DNA of 64,000 bases from positions 22,328,527 to 22,392,526 of the forward strand of contig JAMKCF010000004.1 of the NCBI GenBank assembly GCA_023634235.1, given 5' to 3'. The stretch comes from Pisaster brevispinus. Lineage: Eukaryota; Echinodermata; Asteroidea; Forcipulatida; Asteriidae. The stretch's first letter is position 1. Each line of letters begins with the position of its first letter. The notes beneath the pieces are model-generated. The model made no database searches, was not told the DNA's origin, and saw only the letters and a program-made list of their open reading frames with translations. Both the position numbers and the translations under genes were made by a program. This document shows positions 22,621 through 36,100 of the stretch, in pieces.

Positions 22621-23569
22621 CAAGTCTAATTCGTTCCACGATTACCGAGAAACGAAACCTGTTGTTTTTACCAACGCCACAATATGCCGAGTCGGATCAC
22701 GTCCTGTGCCAGCAGAGAGCAGAGGTTGGTGTTGGTGTCAGACAGAAATGGGTGGATGAAGGAAACAACGCGACTCTTTATCTAAAATAATTATAATATG
22801 GAAGGTAGAGATATGGAAGCTATGTGGATATAGCACATGCCATGCATCCTATTTCCTCAATCGCCGTATGAATAAATAGCTAAAGTGCAGCATTTACACA
22901 CTTCCCTGTTCCATGGCCAGTGTGCAAACTTTGTTTTGAGAGGGGCCGTGTCATCACGGCCATACGCGCTAGTAGACGGCCGGGGTGGGGGAGGGGGACG
23001 GAGACCTTAAAATATATGTTTTATAATGGAGGTAGAATTCTACCTCTATTTTTGTTGATGGTTTTATCCTTGCTCTATGGTTTTATATTGTGCATCACTT
23101 CGAAAGAAAATGTTGATAAGTACTACTTTGAGGGAAGGAAGGGGTCTTCAAAAGCAGCACTCTCTGTACGACCTGAATTATAAATGTTGAAAATTTTGGC
23201 GTACCTAGTACGTATTCCATAACGTCTATGACGTTTCCAAAGATTTATTACCAAACAATAATGCGTATCACAGAAGCTGTTATAAGTAGGTTACGCGATT
23301 TGATTGGACATAATGAGGTCACATGTGAACTTTCGCTGCCTGTTACTTGCTGATACAAAGTCGTGTATCCAACTACTTACTTAATGAATTGAGTACAAAA
23401 ACACTAAAAGCACCAGACTACGTTGATCGAGAGTGCATCATAAGTGCTGCAACGCTAGTGGTGTTGAGGAAGTCACAGGTAAACCACAACAAAATTATCG
23501 CAAAATTTATCTTTCTTCCGCTTATTATCTGAACCATGCAACAAACCTCCAAGAGAAGGTGACATCTCA
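22621..23569. other. Upstream region of the stabilin gene
   Basis: A G-rich run (ggccggggtgggggaggggg) lies near 22979. No TATA box or first non-coding exon could be assigned with confidence, so the transcription start is unknown. Confidence 0.4.
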
Positions 23570-24173
23570 ATGACCAGGCAGTCCATAATGAATGCCTGGA
23601 TGGGATCAGACGGTGTTTTGGACAGCCATCATTGTGTGTCAAGAGCAGCGGGAGCGCCCAGTCATCCGTACGGGATGATGTGCGACAAAGCTCGGGGCAT
23701 CGTCCGCTCCAGCGCTCGGTCAGAAACACCCACCAGACTCGGTAGTCCGAAACTTCGGATCGCCGGTCTAGGTTGGATACTTGTCCTGTGTATTTTGTAT
23801 TCGACAACACAGTGCTCATGTCACGGTCTTTATGAATCAGACCTCCTCGTCCCCGATGAAAAACTGCGCCAGGAACGAAGTGCGAGTAGAGATCGTAACA
23901 CACCACTACCACTACCAGATCAACCCAACTCACGGAAGCTGAACTCGATTGTAAACAGGGTGATAAGGACAGACTGTGTCCCGTGCCCCCTTAGCAGACC
24001 CACCTTGTGTCCCACAGGGACTGTTGCTCTCACACAGGGGAGTGGTGATAGGGGGTGTGTGATTTTGACAGTATCTAGTGTTTATAGCGAAATCATAGGG
24101 TGTACTCAACAATGCCGATTGACTGAAGAAAGACAGGAATGTTATCCAGGGTATTGGGGTCCAATGTGTTTAG
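23570..24173 (+). CDS. STAB2: Stabilin exon 1
   Basis: Codons 1-201. A hydrophobic stretch [18 protein letters not shown] at residues 62-79 looks like a signal peptide, but the first ATG leaves 60 residues before it. ATGs at 23675 and 23678 would give a more usual leader and have a better context. After it come [15 protein letters not shown] and [12 protein letters not shown], the conserved stabilin N-terminus. Donor gtgagt, one base carried over. Confidence 0.88.
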
Positions 24174-27100
24174 GTGAGTATTAATTTTCTCCTGTAAATT
24201 GAGCATATTTTGTACAACTGGTCCCAACTTGAGTGTTAAAGTTGGGGCGTCCCAACTATAGTTGGGATCGCAGTGCACACAAAGCACGTCACGAATAAAC
24301 TAAAATCATAATAGTAGTAAGTATCATAGTATGAAGTTTTTAAGACCACTTTCCCTTGAGAATATTTGAGCTTAATTAGAATTTTGTTTTTCCGAGAGGA
24401 GGGAATCTAAAATGCGTAGGCCTACTGAGACTGAGGAAGCGCCACCCAGCGGCACTGATCAGCATGAGGCAGCTGTCAGAACCCTCTAAAAACACTATCT
24501 ACACTGAGTTAGCGGTCTATTGTGAGCGATATACTATTATTTTAAACCAGTTTTGACATGAGTTTGTACAGAGCCGAGAGGGCTTTTGCTGCAAATTTTC
24601 TTGGATCACAAATTCCAATTTCATCTTATTTTGACTGCCTGTATGTTGTTTTCTTGTATTACAATTGTCAAATAAAAATCAACAACAACAATGGAAAAAC
24701 AGTTTGTTTTAGTTTGTAAATTTGGTTCACAATCACAAATGCTGTCAAATGGTCCAAAATAGTGACAATTTTGAAAATGATATACCAACTAGTGTTGTCC
24801 CTGGCTGATGAACTGAGCGAGGTGGTAAAAATTCAAATCTGATAATTGAAGCAAGAATCATAAGAATGCAGGTCTCGCACAATTCACAAATGCGCAACCC
24901 CAATGATTCTACACTTAAAAATTATGAGTTCTTGATACACGGAGGTAAAGCAAAAAGCCCACAAACAATACAAAAATAACATTTTTGAGAATTTTTTTTG
25001 TATTTCCTTCATTGGCTGGATTTCCCAACGAGCTGGTGATGTTGTGTTTTTGCAAAATTTAAACCTCCTTAAATGTTGTTTTGAGCCAGTTACAAAATGC
25101 AAAGATACATTTTTGTTCACCTTCCTTCGTTTCCTGTATCCTTCCTTTTTTTTTTCTCTCTTTCTCAACTTATTAATTAATGGATTCTCAATGAATTATT
25201 TGGTATTCTTTTAATTTGACACTGGGCAAAAGTGGATACCCAATATGCCCTTGGATGTTTCAGTAGAAATTACATTTTTTCCCTCATAGAGATTGCTTTT
25301 TTTTAAAAAGTCTTACACCCCATAACAATCAAAATCCAAGGTAGGCATGTTTTGTCCTGTTGGACTGAGAAAAGGAGGACGAGGAAGGATCTATATTCTT
25401 AGTAAATCTGGGATCTGGCATACATGTACCACCATTACCAGAGTCCAACAGTTTGGGTGTTGAGTTACCATAATGGTATTGGATTTTTCAAGTGTGAGGA
25501 AGGATCCTAGTAAATCACTTATGGGATCAGCCCCCGATTTCACGAAACTCATCGCAAAAAGCGATGCATCGTATGGTTTGCGATGCGTCGCACACCTAAG
25601 ACACGTCGCGGCTGCGACGAGTTCTACATTCCGTTTCACCATACACGTCGTAAGCGCGACGAGTCGCAACTCAAAACCATTTTCACTCTTAATAAAAACA
25701 ACCCTTTGGACGAGGATGAACTGCTAAAGTTGTGTGGCTGTTTTGTGTTGTATACAACTTGGTCATGAAACAGTGTGTAAACATGTAGTTCATTCAAGAT
25801 TGCCGAATTCGCCGCTCGCACTAGTCTTTCTCGTGCTAGTTAGTGGTTGCGCTGTGTATTTTATTATCCGGGCGGCAGCTGCCCGGGCCTTGACTGAAGG
25901 CTAAGATCGCTGTGGGTTGTTTAACCATGGTTTAACTATCAGTCAACCATGTAAAAAGCGGTTACATAAAATGGGAAAGGTTAATCCACAAGCGGCATTG
26001 TAGCAACAGACGTAAAATCACGATCTTTTGTCAATCAGGAAACGGTTAATCTGTTGCAACCCCCCCCCCCAACCATCACCCAAACATTATTTTATTTAGG
26101 TCTAATGCAAATTTTACCCAATAAAATAATAGGGGCCAGCATTGAATATATTAAAAGCTTACCCTTGTGACACGTTCAATGTCTTCATAAACCCTCTCGA
26201 TGATGTGATAAATATCTTGTCTGGTAAATCAACACCGACGAAATATTTCATCATCAGCTACACTGTCGAGAGCGTTAGTTCGGTCGCGAAACAGTCTCTC
26301 TACCCAACGCTCTTCCGGCTTCTCGATTAGCAAGCAGCATCAACGCCATTTTGCAAGCATTTGCGCGTTATCTAATGAAACATCGCTTTCTTAAGACGAC
26401 CCTTTGGGTAGTCGTAACTTACGACGTGTTCTTCCTCGTAGTCAAGGAACTTGCGACGTATCCGACGCATCGTAACTTTGATGAAATCGTTTTTATACGC
26501 ATCGCAACTTAAGACGTGTAACCGGTCGTATCTTGCGTTTACGACGCGTCGCAGCGCTTCGTGAAATAGGGGGCTGGCATACCACCATAATCAGAGTCCA
26601 ACAGTTTGGGTGTTGAGTTACTGTATGGTGTTGGACTGAGGACTGCACTAGTAAACTGATTAATGCTTTACATGGGATCAGGCATGCCACCATAATCAGA
26701 GTCCAACAGTTTGGGTGTTGAGTTACTGTATGGTGTTGGACTGAGGACTGCACTAGTAAACTGATCATGCTTTACATGGGATCAGGCATGCCACCATAAT
26801 CAGAGTCCAACAGTTTGGGTGTTGAGTTACTGTATGGTGTTGGACTGAGGGCTGCACTAGTAAACTGATCATGCTTTACATGGGGTCAGGCATACCACCA
26901 TTATCAGAGTCCAACAGTTCGGGTTTCGAGTTACCATACAAGCGTTGGATTAGCTAAGAAAAGAGTGAGAAAGGATCCTAGTAAATCACTCATGGGATCA
27001 GACATAAGGTCACCATAATCATAGTCCAACAGTTTAGGTGCTGAGTTTCCATAATGGTGCTGGTTTTTTCAAGTGTGAGGAAGGATCCTATTTATTAGTT

Positions 27101-30100
27101 GTAAATCATTCAAAGAATTTTAAAACAATAATAATTTCCTTTTACAATAAGGAACAATTAAAAAATAAGCTGAACCGATGTTCATGATGCATCTTAGCTA
27201 ATAAGTTTTAGCTTGTAAACTAGAATAATATTCAAGCCTCACTTCTTCAAACAAACCATTTGATTTTTGCATTCTGACCTAACTCTTCATGTGATAGGCT
27301 AATGACTAAGGATAGTTCATTGTGTAGGTTGACAGCATTTAAACATTGTATTATACAACTTTGTGGGCTGTACACCGTACCACCGCGTACCAAACAGTCC
27401 AATTATGACCCCACAGTACACGTAATCAATGGGGCCTGCTTCCTTTTTGCTCTTGAGTTAGTGTGTTTTTAACAAAGAGCGCACTTTCTGCCTGATTGAT
27501 CAGTATGAATACTGCAAAGTCAAAAACCTTTTTTGGGTCGGGTTATGATAATAATGAAAGTCACCACAGGAGATCTAGTGTCACCTGAAATGACTGAAAC
27601 CAGTTACCCGATAGGCCACTGGAGAGTGGAGAGCTAGTTTCTCTTTTTGAAAGTGGCGAGGAAGATTTCAACATTTTCATTCAAATGAGGACTTATCGTT
27701 AACCCTTTTCCTTACCATAGGCGACTTTAGTCAACTGCACTCATACCCCCTCGCCCTTACCATAGGCGACTTTAGTCAACCGCACTCATACCCACTCTTC
27801 CTATTCAAGGTTTGCCCTTAACAATTGACTAGCCAGCAGGGCCAGTCAGTTTGTCATTTCACTGGGCGGTCAGCTTTTGCACTTGTTCATATTTAATATT
27901 TAAACAGGCATGCTTTTCAACGCTGAACTAGCCAGCCGGACCGCGGTTAAGATTCTGACAGGTCTTTTGGCTTTTTTAAACTGGCATTTGGCCAGCTGAC
28001 CACTGTTAAGGGAGAACGCTGACTATTATCATTGGTGACTTTAGTCGACCAAGCTTACAGTAAACACACAAAGACCAATCAAGCCTGAGCACAAAAAGGC
28101 CAGGGTGTAATAAAGCTATGGTTTTTGTCCTTGTTGACACTCCATACCCAAGCACACCAACGTTGGAAAGAGAACGATCCGATCTTGCCAATGATGGTAA
28201 AGTGGAATAAGGTTGATAGATACCATGCAATCCCTGCAAAGTGGAGTGGAAAAATCTGAAATGCCAAACAACTACGGAGTGTCGTATAGTTGTGTACAAA
28301 AGGTGCTTTCAGATCACAGTGAGAAAAAAATAAATAATAGAACTTCGATATCAATGACATTTTGATTTCATGAAACGGAATTGATATTATTTTTTTTAGG
28401 AAGAAGTTAGTTATTTCTAATTTTGCTGTAATAAATTAAGTGTAAAACAAAATCTTTGAGGTGATGATTAGAGTTTGGAAAAAAAAAAAAAATGGCCTTT
28501 GAATGAAAGCAGTCTGTTGTGGACAAATATCACTTCCATATTTACATATTTACATATTTACATATTTACATATTTACATATTTACTTCCATATTTACATA
28601 AATATCACTTCCATATTTACATATTCGCTGTCAGTTGTTTAATGTGGTATATTTGTGTGTTTTTGTTGACAGAATGTCCAGGTGGAGCGAACAGTCCGTG
28701 TAATGGGAGGGGGCGCTGCCAGGGGCAGCGAGAGGGGGAGCAGTGTCAGTGCAATCCGGCTTTTACAGGCATCTCATGTGAACTGTGTACTGCCGACGAC
28801 GTGTATGGACCAAACTGTGATCAAGGTATATAACGTATACTATTAACGTATACATTTAGATATAGCGGCCGGTTTCGCAAAGCTTTATGCAAAGTTCCTG
28901 CTTAAAGATAGGTTCATGGAATGTTTTTTTATTTTTCAAAGTAATGCTGATAAATAGGTAAAATTATAAAGAACGCTACAAGAAAAGTCGCATGTGAAAG
29001 TTTCTGCTGAATACAGTGTCTAGTTGCTGAGAAAACGGCCAAAAAATGTTGCTGTATTTTTACAAGAACGTCGAATACGTTTAGCGAGGTGACAGCGGGT
29101 ACCAACTGCTTCTCTGGCCAAGCAATTGCGAACAGACACCAACCCTCAGAAATCTGAGAAATGATTCATGCATGAATCGGTTCTCAGATTCAAATGTTTT
29201 GGGGTGAAAATTTTTCCAAACCATATTACTTCAGAGGGAATCCCTTCTGAAAATAGTTTTTACTATTAACAGCTGCAACGTTTCTCACCAAGTAAGTTTT
29301 TATGGTCATTAATTTGTGGAGTATTTACCAATCTGTGACCCTACCCTTTAAATCTACTTGCTCTACCTTTTATTGCACAAGTGGCCCAAATTCTCACAGT
29401 GAATGTTTTGCAAGTTGCGTAAAGTTTTGTTAAATCGGCTGCATGTTGTTGTTGTAGCATCCGTCCTTTACTTTCATCTCATGGATGGTGGTTCAAATCC
29501 AATACTTGCGATTCGGACCTCGTGGTTAAGGCTTTTCAATGTTTTCAAGGATTAAAAATTTACGCTCTGCATCAATTCACCAAAGTATTTATCATTTAAA
29601 CAACGAAAACTGACTATTCCTCTAATGATTGTTTTCTTACACTGAAATTTTGTTTATGAAAGAAAACAGTTTGCACCATATAATGAGGTCTTGCAAAATT
29701 ATCAAGAACCAGGCTTCACTGAGTTTCGGCTTTGTCTCGGTAAAATTATTCAGAACCTGGCCTCATCGTGTTTAACCAACTAGTTTAAAACCTCTTTACT
29801 GCGCTTTGATTTCCTTAATAAAAATTAACGACCATTTAGAAAATCTCTATTCTGCTTGCAACGTTTCTATTGTTTTGGTCCATCCAAGGATTAAACTTAA
29901 GGATTTTTAGGGGCCAATAAAATAAATAGACTGAATTACAATTAGGAAGGAAGGATGGGCGCTTGTCAATCCCCGGGCCTTGGAATTGTCCAAGGACTAT
30001 TTCAAGATATTACCCAATCCTTGTCCAAATACACCAATTCCTGAGCTGTAGTAGAATGGCCATTATTAACGCAGCAATCCATTTCCTCTGGAATGAAACA

Positions 30101-33100
30101 ATGCATCCATCTGAGCATGACTTTTACCACCCAACTATGCAGAAGATATTGCTTTTACAAACTTGATTGCCAAGCGAGCAGGGAACCACTGACCAGTGAC
30201 AAAGCAGCACACATGTTGCGCGGAGCTGCCAATTCTCCCCAATTCCGCAGAAAGTTCCCTGAAAATGAAGCAGTCTTTTCATGTTCTGATGAACAAATTT
30301 GACAATCTCCCTGATTATGGAAACTTTTTCCCTATTATGTTGAATGTAATTCTAAATAACTCCCTGATTGTCATCTTAAAAATTCTGATTGCTAGATGCA
30401 AATGTTGGCAGCTCCGGTTTTGGCTGGTAACCTGTTTTGTGTCCAAATGTTTTACTGTGCTTAGCATTGATTACAAATTTGAGAAATGTACCGGTAGAGC
30501 ATGCAGAAGATATCGCTTACAACTTTAATTGCCGAGCGAGCAGGGAACCAGTCACTTCACGAATGTAGTTTGAAAGCAAGTTGGGAACCAGTTAGAAGAA
30601 GCACTCAAAGCATTGCAGCTGGTTACCGGTTTTGCTTTGAAATATTGTACTGAGCTTAGGCTTCAATGGTACAAATTTGAAATTCTCCCTTACTATGGAA
30701 ATTTCTTTCCGGTTTCCTGGCAGCTCCGGTTTTGGCTGGTTACCTGTTTTGTGTCCAAATGTTTAACTGTGCTTAGCATTGATTACTAATTTGATAAATT
30801 TGAAGTATGCAGAAGATATCGCGTACAAATTTAATTGCTAAGCGAGCAGGGAACCAGTGAGAAGCAGCACACATGCTGTTAAGCATTATGGCTGGTTCTC
30901 TTTTTTGCTTTGAAATATTGTACTGTGTTACAAATTTGAAATTCTCACTTATTATGGAAACTTGTTCCCTTATAAGTTAAATTTAAACCTAAATAGTTCC
31001 ATGATTGTTGTACAAAAATTCCTTGAGTGCAAGATGCAAAAGTTGGCAGCTCTGGTTGTGGCTGGTTTCCTGTTTTGTTTCCAAACATTGTACCTTGTGG
31101 TTAGCATCGATTGCAAATTTGAGACATTTATAGCAAATACAGAAGATACCACTTCACAAATTTAGTTGGAAAGCCAGTAGGGAACCAGTGAGAAGCAGCA
31201 CACATGCTGTTAAGCATTGTGGCTGGTTACCTGTTTTGCTTTGAAATATTGTACTGAGCTTAGGCTTCGATGTTACAAATTAGAAATTCTCCCTTATTAT
31301 GGAAAAGGTTTCCCTTATATGTTGAATTGAATTCTAAATACAAGTAACTCCCTGACTGCGTGCAAGAATTCCCTCATTGCAAGATGCAAATGTTGGCAGC
31401 TCTGGTTGTGGCTGGTTACCAGTTTTGTCTCCAAATATTGTATTGTGCTTCGCATTGATTACACAATTTGAGAAATGTAGAGCATATGCAGAAGATATCG
31501 CTTACAACTTTAATTGCCGAGTGAGCAGGGAACCAGTGAGAAATAGCACACATGCTGGCAAGCGTTTTGGCTGGTTACCTGTTTTGCTTCGAAATATTGT
31601 ACTGTGCTCAGCTTCGATGTTACAAATTTGAAAAAAGTATGGTTGAAATTATTGGATTAGATCATCAAGAAATTTTTCAGTTGGTTAAAATGAGTAAATT
31701 TGAAGACAGTTTTTAGAGGTATTTTTCACAGAATCATAGAAGATTCAATTTTGGGTTGTAAAAAGGAAAAATGACTAGAGCGGGACTTGAATAACTGACC
31801 CAGTCAGTTACACTTGTGGTTTATTACTTCATATTTGAATTAATAAGTTGCACCCCCTTAAGGTGTTCCCTCTGCTGCTGCTTCCCAGGTTGTATCGTAA
31901 ACTTGGGTGTGATCCCTGGCTAAATGGCAGTAGGTTGAATGGCTTTTGACTGGCACCCCCGAACGAAGATATTGACAAATTAGGAGACTGCCAACATAGG
32001 GCTAGATGGCTCAGGTGGTCGTTAATCCAGAGGTCACAGGTTCAGGTTCCACTCTAGTCAATTTTGTTGTTGTTGAACCTAAAGTTATTAAAAAAATTCA
32101 CCCAGAGTGTGCCCTTGTGGTGTATTACATAAAAGATGATTCTTACACTTACAGCGTTGCTCCACCACGCTGGGGTCTTCTCCTTCAGTAAATGACCTGT
32201 CGAATCAACAAAGCGTTTCCCTCCATTCACATCACATGACTGATGTGGACAATAGTCTGCTGCCATATCCTGTCATTCTCTCCTGGAATGATGTCATAGC
32301 TTCCTCGATATCAGGAACACCCCCTTACTACAAAAACAAAGAGATTTGCCCCCAAAAAAGTTCACGATTCTTAACTATCCGGGCATGAAATCGAGCCTCA
32401 AACTCGTAAAACGATTGGAGCATGAGGAATGGTTGGCAGGCGTGACACTTCATGGTGGAAGCAACAGAGGCAGTCACCCCCCAAGCTCTTGGTCATTGCC
32501 CCTTGAGATGTTCCAGTAGAAATTGAAGTTGCCCTCATGTACAATGTAGAGGTGCCCTTTACTAAAGGAAAGACTGCCTTGCCCTTCTTTCAACTTAAGT
32601 ATGGGACCTCTAAGCCATGGTTCATCATGGTCAAGCTATGTCTTCCATGTCTCTCCTAGTCTTAGTTCAAGATCCTCCTGTGTTCTATTTGTAATACATC
32701 ACCATCAGAGGGCGCTTTCACATATACACACACACGCACATGTTTGTGAATCACGTGAATCGAGGACTTCTCTTTGTTCTCCCATTGTTTGGACTTTTTT
32801 GAGCGACATCCCCATTGGTTTTGTACACAAATGTGAAGCGAGGACGTCCTCGCTCTGTCAAACACCCGGATCCCTTTTGTTAAAATCCTCGGTTTCAATG
32901 GGTAGACACGCTCACACAAGCACGTGTGTAAACACCGGCAATCATGGACCTTCCTTTGTTCAACCCTTTGTGATAGCAATTGTGGACCACAATGTTTTCC
33001 TTTGTGATAGCAACCGGGGACCTATTGTCCCTTTTGTTATACATGTAGGTCCCCGGTTTGAATGTGTATACCTACCCACACACACACACACACACACACA

Positions 33101-36100
33101 GTGTGGAGCACTCTTTTGTTCTTTCCTGTGTCCCTTCACTTTACAGTTTCCCAGTTTGTGTATTACAAATATAAAAACAGGAGCATCTTGACCCAAGACT
33201 AATCCCCTCCCTCAATCTCATTTCCATTTATCAACATCAATTTCACAAACTTAATGCGAATACAAAAGTTTATAATGAAAAACTTGCATTGCGAATGAAA
33301 TGTTGTTATGATGAATAACCATTTGTGTATCTTTTCCTAATTTGTACTCTTGTGTCTTGTTAATTTTAGTTTGTGACTGTGTGTACGGAGTTTGCAATGC
33401 TGGTTCCACTGGGAATGGATTCTGCCTGTGTGAAGAAGGGTACCAGGGACCTAGGTGTGACCTGGGTAAGAATGAGGATTACCAGTAGCCAAAAAAACAT
33501 GTTCATGAAATGTGAAAATTTGGGCTTAATTTGTTAAGTGAGTCAGAAGAAGTAATAGTGAAAAAACATGCACATCTCTCAGCTTGTTAACAAAAACACA
33601 TTGTTGTTTATTTTGGTTGTAACAACAAAAATCAGCTGTTGACTTTGTTTAGGTTTTCATATTCAGTTTCTTGAATACTACTTCATTTTAGAGGGAAATA
33701 TTTCACAGAAAAAAATGGTTGTAGTATGAACTTCATAATCAGTAAGCTTTCAGACTAAAATTAAGCAATGATGTTTTTTTTATCATGACCAATCCTGTAT
33801 AATACTTTTAAAGTTGGACAATTTTATTACTTGTATGTTGTTTGAATTACTTCAAGTTCTAGACAGTCTTCAATGAGATCTATTCATTACTTCTAAATAA
33901 GATATATTTTTCCGGCTTCCATTGACTCTCCGGCCGCTAAACAGCACTTTTGGGCCCAATTTCATGGCTCTGCTTACTGTAAGCAAAGAATCGTTGCTTA
34001 TGAAAGCAGGAATTTCCGAGCTTACGTCAAGCGTATTTTCATGGGTGAGCTGGAATTTTTTGCTTGTGTGCATGCGTACTCCACTTTACTAGGCATTCTT
34101 CGCTTACACATGTAGCGCAGAAATTTGGCGTCTGCACAGTAAGCGGAGAGTGGTGATCGCAAGTGCAGAATTTGGCGGTAAGCAGGGCCATGAAATTGGG
34201 CCCTGGAAATGAGCAATTTTTGTCACCTTGAATAACAATCTAACTTTTGCTGCATTTGATATTTTACGTTTTGTGTTTGTCCATTCAGCCAAAACCAGTT
34301 GTGGAGATGCCGTCTGCCATTCCTTTGCAATATGTTCCCCACCTATCAGCGATGAAGCTGACCCACTGTGTGTATGTAGTCAAGGCTACACTGGAGACGG
34401 ACGGATTTCTTGTGTAGGTAAGAACGTGTGTCAACAGATTGTTGACCGTAGTCATCAGCCTCTTCAGTAGACTGTGCAAGTCTTTGTCATAACAAAAAAA
34501 TGAGGAAACGACTGGAGCAATGACTGTGCTTTTATATGAAATTAAATCTTGTTTTTAGTTTGCGGTAACACCATGTGTTCTGAAACAGTGAGACCAGTAT
34601 CACAAACACTCTTCGATTACCAGTATCACAAACACTCTTCAATCTCCTGACGATGACTAGAGCAGGCTAGTCGAAAGTGTGACCAAATGGAGACTTTTGG
34701 GACTCTAGGTGGCAGTAGACTTACCAGGTAAATCCATTGTTCTCGGAAATGTGCGCATACTCAGATCTACGTAAACAATGGAAACTTACCTGGTAAGTCT
34801 GCTGCCCCCAAGCGTCCCGAAGTCTCCCATCAAGGACTCACTCTACAGCAGTGAAATTAATAACAAGAAGTCTGGCCCTTGTTTTATTAATGAAAATTAA
34901 CATGTGGTAATCGTTGCTGCAAGGACTAGGAATCTGTCAACAAAGTTTGAAAAGATGAATCAAAGATCTTTTTGAATATAACGTAAATTTGGCCGCAGAC
35001 TACCAGAACATAGAGGGCGTCTGTGTGTCTGTAATGAGAGTAGTGAGACTGCATTAAAAAGGGGCTCCAAGGCTGAATTCAGTTTTTTTGTATCCACTAA
35101 TTTTCCCAATAGATAGAGTCCTTTATTGAAAATGGGGAATCAAATTACAAGTCTAACCTCACGTTAAAATGGAGTAAAATGCCAATGTGTTTGAGAACCT
35201 GTAAGTGCATTTTTGTCAAAGTCCAAAAATGTTTGATGACATCACATTTCAAATGTATGGTCTGTACATTTCTGTACAGAGAATGTTTAATTCATTTCTG
35301 AATTTTAATGAGATTCAGTCAAATTGACATTGCATTTGACCTTTTTGACTGGTGCAGAATTTCCTCTTGGAATGTACAGACTCATTTGTTTTTTGTTGTC
35401 CGATGACGTCATGTCTCAAAATTCACTCTGAAAAAGTATCAAATGAAATGACACTTTACACCATTTCAAGGTGAGGGTAAGGGACTTGTAATGTTCCCCC
35501 AACTTTCATGAGGTCTCTATCTATTGAAAGATAAGTGCATCACAAAACACATTCGATCTAGCAGCCCCCTCTTTAACACAATTGATTAATGTTAACCTTT
35601 GACCTTTGACCATACCCTTTGTCTTGCTATCTGCCAGAGAATGACCCATGCCAGCAACAGGGCGTCTGCAGTGTACATGCCCACTGCAATCATACGTCAC
35701 GGGGGAAACACACATGCGAATGTTTACCCGGTTACTACGGCGATGGAGTGGAATGCTATCCAATAAACCGTTGCCAGCAAGAGCCTCCCGTCTGTCCTCC
35801 ACCGTCTTCCAAGTGTGTCTTCGATGGTCCGATGCGGGTGCGTAGACAACACAATTATATTTCTTTAAATTCCATGTAAAGAAAGTTTGAAATTTACCCT
35901 TCAAAGTTCAGCTGACTAGACACAACATCCCATAAAGAAGACCATAAACATGCATTCTTCAACTTTGACACCAATGACTTCCAACAAATAGGGATCCGTG
36001 AGACTTGAAATATCAAGGTGTTGAATTGTTTTTGTTTAAAATACCAGCAGGAATGACGCTCATAAAACAGTATGACGTCCAGACAATGGGAGAGCAAAGA

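Noticed and set aside
22268..22790. Overlapping ORFs in the CpG patch
   Set aside because: They exist because GC-rich sequence has few stops. One end is translation of the 141-bp element.
30093..30528. ORFs across the complex array
   Set aside because: Short, overlapping and not conserved between repeat modules.
32601..33191. 196-codon plus-strand ORF
   Set aside because: Covers CA-rich modules giving Thr-His runs. It lies in stabilin intron 2 without splice signals in phase.
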